Shown here piece by piece: positions 8,048 to 14,762 of a DNA stretch of 64,000 nt (position 1 is the stretch's first letter; each line of letters opens with the position of its first letter). The notes under the pieces were generated by a model. That model searched no databases. It saw only the letters and a program-made list of their open reading frames with translations, and was not told the DNA's origin. The stretch lies in contig UQGM01000003.1 of the NCBI GenBank assembly GCA_900540535.1, forward strand, positions 26,709 to 90,708, given 5' to 3'. Both the position numbers and the translations under genes were made by a program. Source of the stretch: an uncultured Oscillospiraceae bacterium. Lineage in GTDB: Bacteria > Bacillota > Clostridia > Oscillospirales > Acutalibacteraceae.

Positions 8048-9121
8048 ATGAACGAAAGACAAAATCTGATTTCACTGCTCAGAAGGCAGGGATACGACCA
8101 TATTCCGGTGGAATTTAATCTCTGTCCTCATCTTGAAAAGGTATACAGGGAGAACACACGCACTCTCAAAAATTACCGTTCATACTTTAAAATGCCATGG
8201 GAGAGCGTAGGCGGTCTTATTCATGTTCCTGCCGACAAAAAACGCTTTGAGAAGTATCATACTGAGGAAAATCTGGCTAACCCTGATTTTTCCATTGACG
8301 GAGACGGAGTAGGACACAAAAAAACAGCTACATCCATGCATATGACTCAGATGTTCTGTCCCCTCGCTGATGCTGACAGTCTCGAACAAATTGACGAATA
8401 TCCTTTAAGTATCCTTGACGAATCAAAAAGCCTTAAGGCACTTAAAGCAGCAGTAAGACTTACACATCTTAAAGGTCTTGCAGCAGTGGGAAATATGCAG
8501 TGCACAATTTGGGAAACGGCCTGGTATATCAGAGGAATGGAAAACCTCATGATGGACATGATGTGTGAAGATCCTATGGCGGAGCATCTTCTCGATAAAG
8601 TCACAGAGCGCTCTCTTAAACGTGCGGTAGCTTACGCCAAAGCCGGAGTAGACATCCTCTTTTTAGGCGATGACATCGGTATGCAAAACAGCATAATGAT
8701 GAGTGAAGAAATGTACTGCACCTGGCTCAAACCAAGGCTCGCAAAGATAATTTCTGCTGCAAAGGCAGTAAATCCAAATCTTATTGTCTTTTATCATTCC
8801 TGCGGTTTTGTAACCCCCTTTATTCCTCATCTTATAGATGCAGGCGTTGACGTTTTAAATCCGGTACAGCCCGAATGCATGAACTTTGAAGAAATTCACG
8901 AAGCTTACAGCGACAAAATTTCATTTAACGGAACTATCGGAACTCAGTCAACAATGCCTTTCGGAACCCCTGCCGATGTAAGAAGAGAAGTTGAAAAGAA
9001 TCTTAAAATAGCCGGCGACAAAGGTGGTCTCTTCGTCTCCCCCACTCATCTCCTTGAACCGGAAGTACCGTGGGAAAACATATTGGCTTATGTAGACGCT
9101 TGCAGACATTTCTGCGGATAA
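8048..9121 (+). CDS. UroD-fold corrinoid methyltransferase, MtvB-like (substrate side)
   Basis: 357 residues, 20 bases after the corrinoid gene. The UroD barrel shows GDDIGMQ (residues 208-214) and VFYHSCG (His250, Cys252), but the third zinc ligand seen in the partner enzyme is replaced: the aligned segment is FVSPTHLLEPEVP, with His334 and no cysteine. This fits the substrate-demethylating type (MT1) of UroD-like enzymes, as in anaerobic O-demethylases, rather than a thiol-methylating enzyme. It would take a methyl group from an unknown methoxylated or methylated compound and pass it to the corrinoid protein. The assignment of side is inference. Confidence 0.82.
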   Translation: MNERQNLISLLRRQGYDHIPVEFNLCPHLEKVYRENTRTLKNYRSYFKMPWESVGGLIHVPADKKRFEKYHTEENLANPDFSIDGDGVGHKKTATSMHMTQMFCPLADADSLEQIDEYPLSILDESKSLKALKAAVRLTHLKGLAAVGNMQCTIWETAWYIRGMENLMMDMMCEDPMAEHLLDKVTERSLKRAVAYAKAGVDILFLGDDIGMQNSIMMSEEMYCTWLKPRLAKIISAAKAVNPNLIVFYHSCGFVTPFIPHLIDAGVDVLNPVQPECMNFEEIHEAYSDKISFNGTIGTQSTMPFGTPADVRREVEKNLKIAGDKGGLFVSPTHLLEPEVPWENILAYVDACRHFCG

Positions 9122-9124
9122 TTT

Positions 9125-9162
9125 AAAATCTCCAAGTACAGTTAAGTACCTGGAGATTTTTT
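9125..9162. terminator. Terminator between the methyltransferase and XRE genes
   Basis: AAAATCTCCA paired with TGGAGATTTT around a small AGTAC/GTAC inner helix, followed by T residues. It serves the rightward operon and can also stop the leftward XRE gene. Confidence 0.85.
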
Positions 9163-9165
9163 GAT

Positions 9166-9375
9166 TCATTTTGAAAAATCAAGGCACAAAACGTAATCTG
9201 CACTCACTTTGTAAAACTTGCAAAGTGTAATCAAATGACGTATCGGCAGTTCATTTTCTCCGTTTTCATAACGTGAATAAACCTGCTGTGTTGTGCCCAA
9301 AATTTTTGCAACCTCACTTTGCGTCAGGTCGTTGTCCTCTCTCAACTCCCTGATCACATCAACATAGCTTCTCAT
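9166..9375 (-). CDS. Small XRE-family DNA-binding protein
   Basis: 69 residues, essentially one lambda-repressor-type helix-turn-helix: LTQSEVAKILGTTQQVYSRYENGENELPI is the Cro/C1 motif, with a short tail KVSADYVLCLDFSK. The start is ATG 9375, because an upstream in-frame ATG (9387) lies inside the GAGGTGG ribosome site. It has no sensor domain. Its target may be the dyads upstream at 9417-9462, which would make it autoregulated. It is a monocistronic leftward unit between the methyltransferase operon and spoVT; a link to either is not shown. Confidence 0.85.
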   Translation of the reverse strand: MRSYVDVIRELREDNDLTQSEVAKILGTTQQVYSRYENGENELPIRHLITLCKFYKVSADYVLCLDFSK

Positions 9376-9416
9376 AATCCACCTCATTAGCAGTTTATGA
9401 AAAAATTGTAATGCAC

Positions 9417-9462
9417 ATCACATATGATGTATTGACTTTACACTAAAACTGGTGTAAAGTCA
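9417..9462. promoter_or_regulatory. Perfect inverted repeats upstream of the XRE gene (candidate operator)
   Basis: TGACTTTACAC (9433-9443) and GTGTAAAGTCA (9452-9462) are perfect 11-base arms with an 8-base centre. Next to it, CATCA..TGATG arms flank the ATG-rich core at 9417-9430. TTGACT at 9432-9437 within the left arm could be a rightward -35. The likely ligand is the adjacent XRE protein (inference). Confidence 0.6.
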
Positions 9463-9562
9463 CTTTGTAATATATTAAATTCTACGTATTTATATATCAG
9501 TTGTATTTTTGTTATGCTTTCATGCAGTACCACCTGCACGAAATAAAACTCTATAAGCTTCT

Positions 9563-9608
9563 AAGAAATGAGAACAGATTCGATCAGCCGAATCTGTTCT
9601 CATTTCTT
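9563..9608. terminator. 20-bp perfect hairpin after spoVT
   Basis: Twenty perfect base pairs (9563-9582 with 9589-9608) around a 6-base loop. The T-rich flank (CTTTTATTTTATT) is on the plus-strand side, so it terminates rightward transcripts best, although it also directly follows the leftward spoVT stop. Confidence 0.85.
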
Positions 9609-9613
9609 TTATT

Positions 9614-10153
9614 TTATTCTTCCATCTGTTTTCCGAGAAATACTGCTGCAACATGAGCAAGCTTAACCTCTGTATGGGTCGGAAGCACTCCGTCCTCGCC
9701 CATAAGCATTATTACAGCGCCGGAGACATCTCCTCCCCCTATTATGGTGCTTACAACTGCTGCATCTCTTGCAACGCCCTCAATGGGTACAAACTTTTTG
9801 CTGTCCTGCTCTGCAACATAGGATCCTCTGTTTTCCATTAAATCCTCAAGTGCCGGAGTTATTCTTCTTTCGAGAACTTCTCTTTTTGGCATTCCGGCGC
9901 AGGCTATAACATGATCTCTGTCGCAGATAAGCACAGGATGGTTTGTGCCTTTGCTCAGGGATTCTGCATACTGTGCGGAAAAATCTCCCATTTCTCCGAT
10001 TGGAGAATATTTTTTAAAAATCACTTCTCCGTTTGCGTCTGTATATATTTCAAGAGGATCTCCCTCTCTTATTCTCATTGTTCTTCTGATTTCTTTAGGA
10101 ATGACGACTCTGCCAAGATCGTCAATTCGTCTTACAATACCTGTTGCCTTCAT
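9614..10153 (-). CDS. spoVT: Stage V sporulation protein T (AbrB family + GAF)
   Basis: 179 residues, normal length. Residues 1-50 are an AbrB swapped-hairpin DNA-binding domain (GIVRRIDDLGRVVIPKEIRRTMRI); residues about 55-178 form the GAF-like domain with HPVLICDRDHVIACAG and SGAVIMLMGEDG. In Bacillus, SpoVT tunes late forespore genes; here it shows that the organism belongs to a spore-forming lineage. Upstream on the minus strand, GCATA followed about 20 bases later by CAATAA loosely resembles a sigma-G promoter, a weak match. It is a single-gene unit. Confidence 0.96.
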   Translation of the reverse strand: MKATGIVRRIDDLGRVVIPKEIRRTMRIREGDPLEIYTDANGEVIFKKYSPIGEMGDFSAQYAESLSKGTNHPVLICDRDHVIACAGMPKREVLERRITPALEDLMENRGSYVAEQDSKKFVPIEGVARDAAVVSTIIGGGDVSGAVIMLMGEDGVLPTHTEVKLAHVAAVFLGKQMEE

Positions 10154-10332
10154 CTATCATTAATCTCCTTTTATATTTTTTTCTTGCCGTGTTATTGTTT
10201 GTTTTTAAGGCGGATTTATGCAGAAAAAAATCAAATCACCAATGCATTTTATTTTTTAATTTTCAAATGCCATGGATTAAGAATATTCACTGTGATATAC
10301 TGAAAAAAACATATTTAATCTTTTGAATTATT

Positions 10333-10360
10333 GCAAGGATTTGCCGTTTTTATTCGTATT
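10333..10360 (+). promoter_or_regulatory. Candidate ECF-type promoter of the Cys-repeat/sigma operon
   Basis: GCAAGG (10333-10338) and CGTATT (10355-10360) with a 16-bp spacer resemble the -35/-10 layout of ECF sigma promoters (-10 starting CGT). No good sigma-A pair with 16-18 bp spacing is present. This would allow the operon's own sigma factor to drive it. Low certainty. Confidence 0.35.
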
Positions 10361-10406
10361 ATATATGAAAGGCTTGAAACCAAATTTATAATACGGAGGA
10401 ATTAAA

Positions 10407-10871
10407 ATGAAAAAAATCATTATTGCCGGCGCTGCACTGGCAGCTATATCTGTTTTTACTGTTTCCGCTTTTGCAGCTGATACTTCAAATGAAACAAACG
10501 CATCTGTACCCTATGCATCAAACACACAATCATCACAGTGTACGCAGGAATACTGTCCTCAGGATGGTACGGGAAATAGGTACGGAGCTGAAAACGAAAA
10601 CGGAAATAGTGGTGACGGTGTATGCAATCCCTCATGTCCCCAGAACGGTACAGGAAACAGATACGGTGCTGAAAACGAAAACGGAAATGGTGGTGACGGC
10701 GTGTGCAACCCATCATGTCCCCAGGACGGTACAGGAAATCGTTATGGAGCCGATAATGGAAGCAAAAACACAAACGGGAAAAACGGGATCTGCAACAGCT
10801 GTCAAAGTGAAACCTGCACTAACCTTTGCAGCGGCTCTCAGCAAAGACTGAGACTTTATTCTGAAAAATAA
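10407..10871 (+). CDS. Secreted Cys-rich tandem-repeat protein, first gene of the ECF sigma operon
   Basis: 154 residues, not recognised as a known family. A clear signal peptide ends at about AFA-A (residues 21-24). The mature part has three copies of a 27-residue unit beginning at Cys50, Cys77 and Cys104, of the form CPQ(D/N)GTGNRYGA, then an Asn/Glu/Gly run, then GVCNPS, giving CNPSC pairs between units and a final C..C....C...C cluster. There are ten cysteines in total, all outside the cytoplasm, so disulfides or metal binding are likely. RBS CGGAGG at 10395-10400. The ECF sigma gene begins essentially at its stop codon, which suggests that it is the target or sensor input of that sigma system (inference). 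Confidence 0.75.
   Translation: MKKIIIAGAALAAISVFTVSAFAADTSNETNASVPYASNTQSSQCTQEYCPQDGTGNRYGAENENGNSGDGVCNPSCPQNGTGNRYGAENENGNGGDGVCNPSCPQDGTGNRYGADNGSKNTNGKNGICNSCQSETCTNLCSGSQQRLRLYSEK
10554..10796 (+). repeat. Three in-frame 81-bp tandem repeats
   Basis: Units start at 10554, 10635 and 10716 and encode the 27-residue Cys/Gly/Asn repeats. The first two units are nearly identical at DNA level and the third diverges in its second half, indicating recent duplication. Confidence 0.85.
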
Positions 10872-10873
10872 AC

Positions 10874-11365
10874 ATTAAATTTATAGGCGGGAGCGAACAG
10901 GATGTAAACCGTGCCATAGAGCTTTACGCTGACACGGTAAAGAGAATATGCTTTCTTCATTTGAAAAATTATCACGACACTCAGGATATATTTCAGAAGG
11001 TCTTTTTAAAATATCTGATGTATGAGGGTGATTTTCAAAGTGAAGAACACCGAAAGGCATGGATAATCAGGGTAACGGTAAATTCATGCAAAGATTTATT
11101 GCGGGACTACTACCGCAAAAATACTTTGTCAATTGAAGAGACTGCAAATGAATACGCTTCCTGTGATGAGAACAGGGAAATTCTGAGCGCCGTATTGGCT
11201 CTGGAACCAAAATACAAGGACGTTGTTTACCTTTTTTATTTTGAGGGATACACAGCCTGTGAAATAGCTGAAATCCTCAATAAAAAAGAAAACACTGTTT
11301 ATTCGCTTCTCTCAAGGGCGAGAGAGAAATTAAAAAAGGAATTGGGCGGTGAGGATTTTGAATAA
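10874..11365 (+). CDS. ECF-subfamily RNA polymerase sigma factor, non-canonical start
   Basis: About 163 residues. Region 2 runs from AIELYADTVKRICFLHLKNYHDTQDIFQKVFLKY to AWIIRVTVNSCKDLLRDYYRK; region 4 has YKDVVYLFYFEGYTACEIAEILN and ENTVYSLLSRAREKLKKEL. The frame is closed upstream by TGA at 10862-10864. Between there and region 2 there is no ATG, GTG, TTG or CTG; the only usual start, TTG 10961, would delete the first helix of region 2. Possible starts are ATA 10868, ATT 10874 (used here) or ATA 10883, probably by coupling to the upstream stop codon at 10869-10871. The next gene overlaps its end by 17 bases. Confidence 0.85.
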   Translation: MKFIGGSEQDVNRAIELYADTVKRICFLHLKNYHDTQDIFQKVFLKYLMYEGDFQSEEHRKAWIIRVTVNSCKDLLRDYYRKNTLSIEETANEYASCDENREILSAVLALEPKYKDVVYLFYFEGYTACEIAEILNKKENTVYSLLSRAREKLKKELGGEDFE

Positions 11366-12092
11366 AATAAATGAAGCTTTTGAAGGAATAAAAGCAGAAG
11401 AAGAGCTTAAAAAAAGCACTATGGAATTTATTTCACAGCAGCGTTCTCAGCGCCTTAATCCTCAAAAAAATATTGTAAAATATTCTCTTGCCGCTGCCGC
11501 AGTTATTATTTTTACTCTTGCTTTGGGAATTTATGAAATGTGGTTTGTTCCCGTAACAGTTGTGAGCATTGATGTAAATCCCTCACTGGAGCTCAGAGTA
11601 AACCGTCTTGACAGAGTGCTTGATGCAAAAGCCTTTAATGATGACGGAACCGAAATTCTTGACTCTCTTTCAGTAACAGGAAAAAACTATGAACAGGCAA
11701 TCGATACTGTTTTAAATGACAGCGAATTTTCCGAATATTTAAACAGCGATTCTCTTTTGACATTTACTGTTGCTTCTGAAAACGATGAAGAAATTATCTC
11801 ACGCATTAACAGATGTCTTAAAAATGCAGGTCAGCAAGGCATTTGTGTAGCTTCTTCATCGGATGCTGTAAATGAAGCCCATTCACTAGGGCTTTCTTTA
11901 GGAAAATATCAGGCTTATCTTGAAATTTCCCAATATGACAATACTATAACCCCAGAAGATTGCCGTAATATGACAATGAAAGAGCTTAACGACCTTAAAA
12001 AAGAGCTCTCTCAAAGTGAAAATGATACCGCTTCTTCCGGAAATGGTTATCAGCATGGCGGAAACCATAACTACGGAAAAAACAAAAACTGA
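11349..12092 (+). CDS. RsgI-like membrane anti-sigma factor
   Basis: 247 residues from GTG 11349 (AAGGA about 8 bases upstream); TTG 11358 is an alternative. Residues 1-42 are cytoplasmic and should hold the sigma factor; one membrane helix covers about 44-66 (YSLAAAAVIIFTLALGIYE). The outside part starts with VVSIDVNPSLELRVNRLDRVLDAKAFNDDG, the conserved middle domain of RsgI anti-sigma proteins, and ends in a His/Gly/Asn-rich tail. RsgI proteins usually carry a carbohydrate-binding or other sensor domain at the end; here none is recognisable. Overlap with the sigma gene and co-transcription with a secreted Cys-repeat protein support a sigma/anti-sigma pair. Confidence 0.88.
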   Translation: MRILNKINEAFEGIKAEEELKKSTMEFISQQRSQRLNPQKNIVKYSLAAAAVIIFTLALGIYEMWFVPVTVVSIDVNPSLELRVNRLDRVLDAKAFNDDGTEILDSLSVTGKNYEQAIDTVLNDSEFSEYLNSDSLLTFTVASENDEEIISRINRCLKNAGQQGICVASSSDAVNEAHSLGLSLGKYQAYLEISQYDNTITPEDCRNMTMKELNDLKKELSQSENDTASSGNGYQHGGNHNYGKNKN

Positions 12093-12106
12093 TAATGTTA
12101 ATACTC

Positions 12107-12143
12107 AAAAACTGCTTTCACACATATGTGAAGGCAGTTTTTG
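12107..12143 (+). terminator. Terminator of the ECF operon
   Basis: AAAAACTGCTTTCACA / TGTGAAGGCAGTTTTT stem with a 4-base loop and trailing T residues, 15 bases after the anti-sigma stop. Confidence 0.9.
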
Positions 12144-12170
12144 TTTACTTATTTTTTATATGTATAAACA

Positions 12171-12199
12171 TTGAATTATGCATCTGATAGTATTATAAT
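12171..12199 (+). promoter_or_regulatory. Sigma-A promoter of the GH25-type lipoprotein gene
   Basis: TTGAAT (12171-12176), 17-bp spacer, TATAAT (12194-12199). Confidence 0.8.
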
Positions 12200-12234
12200 A
12201 TTTAGGTTATATACTTTAAAATCAGGTGATTAAA

Positions 12235-13512
12235 TTGAACTGTCAATCCAAAAAAATTATCTGTGGCGCAGTGCTTTGTCTGCTTTGCATTTTTATGCTT
12301 ATAAGCTGCGGAAAAAGCATAACTGTTGATTCTGATTTACCCACAGATAATTCCGAAAAGCTAACTGAAAACTATGAGTCTGAGAGAAACTCCGAAACAG
12401 AAACTTCAGAAGAATCTTCTTCAGAAAAGACAACAACTAAAAGCAGTCTCCAGGCAAAAATAGAATCGGTAACTTTGAAAAACAAAAAGCCCATAACTTC
12501 CGACAATGCCTACAAACAGACAGATAAGCAAAAGGAAGAGGAAAAAGAACAGCAAACCAATGATTATAACGACTATCAGGATGACATAAAGCCCTCGAAG
12601 CCTGTACGTCCCAGTGAAAGCAAACCCTCATTGGTTCCTCCGGCTTCTCTCCCCTCAACGGAAGACGGCACAGGAGAAAATACTTCCGATGATGTCACCG
12701 GCGCTCAGCCGGAACCACAGCCGCCTTATAAATATCCCAACATTCCCGTTACAAAAGATTACGCCGGATTCGGATACACTAAAAATGAAAAGTGGATAGC
12801 CGATGACAATAATTTCTACATAGACGGAAAAAAAGTTGAATTTTACAAAGGCATTGACGTTTCTATATTCCAGCGTGAACCTGATAAAACCGACGTTGGT
12901 ATTGATTTTAAAGCAGTAAAAAATTCAGGAGTCGATTTTGTAATAGTAAGGCTTGGCGCCAGAAGCCAATCCACAACTGAAACCTGGATAGACCGTTATT
13001 TTGTCAGCAACGTAAAAGAGGCTTATGCCGCCGGACTTAAAGTAGGCGTTTATTTTTATTCTCAGGCTGTAACTGAAACCGAAGCCATTGAGGAAGCCAA
13101 AATCTGTCTTGAAGCTATTAAGGACACCGGATGTAAAATTGAATATCCTGTCATAATGGATGTTGAAGGAGATAATACACGTTTAGGGAAAATCAGCAAA
13201 GCTCAGAGAACAGCTAACATAAAAGCTTTCTGTGAAACCATAATAGACGGCGGATATTATCCCATGGTTTACGCAAATCAGGTATGGATGGATGAAAAAA
13301 TAGATATGAGCCAAATAGACTATGATATATGGATGGCATGCTACAAAGATCCTAAATGCGTTAAAACCGTCTTTGGCGTTGATATTCCCTTTACCATGTG
13401 GCAGTACGGCGGACGTAATGTGCCGGGCATCAGAACCGGAGCAGTGGATGTAAATATATCCCTTGTAAACTATCCTGATTTCCTAAAAAAACACGGCTGG
13501 AATAATCTTTAA
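12235..13512 (+). CDS. Lipoprotein with GH25-type lysozyme domain
   Basis: 425 residues from TTG 12235, placed 5-6 bases after AGGTGA; the in-frame GTG at 12226 is part of that ribosome site. A lipoprotein signal ends in LISC (Cys25). Residues about 26-180 are a low-complexity Ser/Thr/Glu/Lys/Pro spacer that would reach through the wall. From about residue 200 the GH25 barrel begins: KGIDVS (Asp208), VYFYSQA, IMDVEGD (Asp309, Glu311 as catalytic acid) and the final WQYGG. GH25 enzymes cut the beta-1,4 bond after N-acetylmuramic acid, so this is a membrane-anchored cell-wall hydrolase of the producer. It has its own promoter and terminator. Confidence 0.9.
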   Translation: MNCQSKKIICGAVLCLLCIFMLISCGKSITVDSDLPTDNSEKLTENYESERNSETETSEESSSEKTTTKSSLQAKIESVTLKNKKPITSDNAYKQTDKQKEEEKEQQTNDYNDYQDDIKPSKPVRPSESKPSLVPPASLPSTEDGTGENTSDDVTGAQPEPQPPYKYPNIPVTKDYAGFGYTKNEKWIADDNNFYIDGKKVEFYKGIDVSIFQREPDKTDVGIDFKAVKNSGVDFVIVRLGARSQSTTETWIDRYFVSNVKEAYAAGLKVGVYFYSQAVTETEAIEEAKICLEAIKDTGCKIEYPVIMDVEGDNTRLGKISKAQRTANIKAFCETIIDGGYYPMVYANQVWMDEKIDMSQIDYDIWMACYKDPKCVKTVFGVDIPFTMWQYGGRNVPGIRTGAVDVNISLVNYPDFLKKHGWNNL

Positions 13513-13520
13513 TATAATTT

Positions 13521-13560
13521 AAAGTTCTGCTTTTTCTATAAAAAAAGCAGAACTTTTTTT
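13521..13560 (+). terminator. Terminator after the GH25-type gene
   Basis: AAAGTTCTGCTTTTT pairs with AAAAAGCAGAACTTT, followed by T residues, 8 bases after the stop. Confidence 0.92.
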
Positions 13561-13957
13561 GCAGCTTTTTCCTTCTATAAAAATCATGAATTTTTGCGTC
13601 ATTTTTGCAGTTTTCTCAATTATATTTCTGATTCAGATGTATTATTTTTAGGTTTTGTAAAGCTCAAACAACAACCTGTATTTGACAATTTATTAACACT
13701 TATCATGATTTTCTCTTGTTAAAAAAGTAAATATCCACTTTTAAAAGGGCTTATTAACAGTTTCCACAGAGTTTTCCACATTTTTTAACATAGGGTGTGA
13801 AAGCCTCATATACAAAAAGTATATAACTGAATTTTAACAAAAAATCATGTTGACACCTTCAGTCGATCCATAAAAATATGTTTTTGCCCCAGCTGATTTG
13901 CATAAAATATTCCTTTAAAGGTAATTATATACACAGTAGCAGAACGGAGGTTTAAAA
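13561..13957. other. AT-rich intergenic region with DnaA-box-like sites
   Basis: About 400 bases with no credible gene. Between 13690 and 13780 are TTATTAACA (13690-13698 and 13751-13759), TATCCAC within 13731-13739, GTTTCCACA (13760-13768) and TTTTCCACA (13772-13780). Against the usual TTATCCACA, the last has one mismatch and the others two or so. The final pair is spaced about 12 bp, in an AT-rich setting. It could be a DnaA-bound regulatory site, a DnaA-titrating cluster or an origin; dnaA and dnaN are not in the window. An RBS ACGGAGG at 13944-13950 serves the next gene. Confidence 0.4.
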
Positions 13958-14230
13958 ATGATTAAAGGTGTAAATAAGCAGGTTATAGAAATTACCGAAA
14001 CGGGCAGCGAATATTTTGAAAAAATGTTTTTCGTAGTAAAACCACAGTATTCCTCAATGAATCTGAAAAAACTTGAAAAGAAAGCCGGAACCATTGCTGC
14101 CGATATTTCCGCAGCACCTCCTTCACCTGTATCTTCAAAGAAAAAACGTCCCTTTTGGACCTCAGCGGCAAAATTAAGCGCAGCAGCCGGAGCAGGAGCT
14201 GCTCTGACGGCCATGCTAATTAGATTATAA
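13958..14230 (+). CDS. Small hypothetical protein with C-terminal hydrophobic helix
   Basis: 90 residues, not assigned to a named family. The N-terminal half (GVNKQVIEITETGSEYFEK, then MFFVVKP) looks like a short folded segment and keeps a pattern I associate with a widespread small clostridial protein of unknown role. A Pro/Ser/Lys linker (about 52-66) leads to an Ala-rich hydrophobic helix (LSAAAGAGAALTAMLIRL) that may anchor it in the membrane. Good RBS (ACGGAGG) and a bidirectional terminator just after. No operon partner. The DnaA-box-like cluster lies upstream. Confidence 0.7.
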   Translation: MIKGVNKQVIEITETGSEYFEKMFFVVKPQYSSMNLKKLEKKAGTIAADISAAPPSPVSSKKKRPFWTSAAKLSAAAGAGAALTAMLIRL

Positions 14231-14232
14231 AT

Positions 14233-14283
14233 AAAAAATCCCGACAGACTGCGGTTTTCTATCCGCACCTGCCGGGATATTAT
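14233..14283. terminator. Bidirectional terminator between convergent small genes
   Basis: AAATCCCG ... CGGGATATT with an inner TGCGG/CCGCA helix; A/T-runs on both sides. Confidence 0.85.
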
Positions 14284-14289
14284 TTTTAA

Positions 14290-14688
14290 TCATTCCATAT
14301 TGTCTTGGTCATCTGTGCCGAATTTTGTCATATCTTTCATTTCCCTGTATTCACAGAGAAAATTTTTGATCTTAAATGCAATGATCGCTGCCATAACGAT
14401 AGTCACAACTGCACAAACGGTATCTGTGAACACCAGTGAAACTCCGCAAAGTACGCCCACAATTACAGTATTTATTATTGCCTTTTTAAGCCTGAAATTT
14501 TTTGTATGACTCTCTGCGTCATCCATATATCCTATAATCCATGCAAGGATCATCGGCACAATCAGAGTAAGTACAGACATAAACGCTGACCATAATTTCT
14601 GACTTAATTCCTGAGCAAAGCCCAAAACCACCAATATCGGTATACAAATAATGACAATGGCAATGTATGCAGGCCATTTTTTCTCCAT
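14290..14688 (-). CDS. Small four-helix membrane protein, unknown
   Basis: 132 residues with four predicted membrane helices (around 6-26, 34-54, 70-90 and 91-108) and a charged C terminus (YREMKDMTKFGTDDQDNME). No conserved catalytic residues or family motif recognised. RBS AGGAGGG is present upstream. It is a single leftward gene between two terminators, followed upstream by an unrelated secreted-protein gene. Function not assigned. Confidence 0.65.
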   Translation of the reverse strand: MEKKWPAYIAIVIICIPILVVLGFAQELSQKLWSAFMSVLTLIVPMILAWIIGYMDDAESHTKNFRLKKAIINTVIVGVLCGVSLVFTDTVCAVVTIVMAAIIAFKIKNFLCEYREMKDMTKFGTDDQDNME

Positions 14689-14762
14689 AAAAATAACCCT
14701 CCTAAAAACATGATTTACAAAATTTTTCTTAGCATTTTAAAAAGCAAAGCATTTTACTTTAT

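Noticed and set aside
10423..10851. 142-codon plus-strand frame overlapping the Cys-repeat gene
   Set aside because: Out-of-frame shadow of the 81-bp repeats; no RBS or signal peptide, and codon use is poor.
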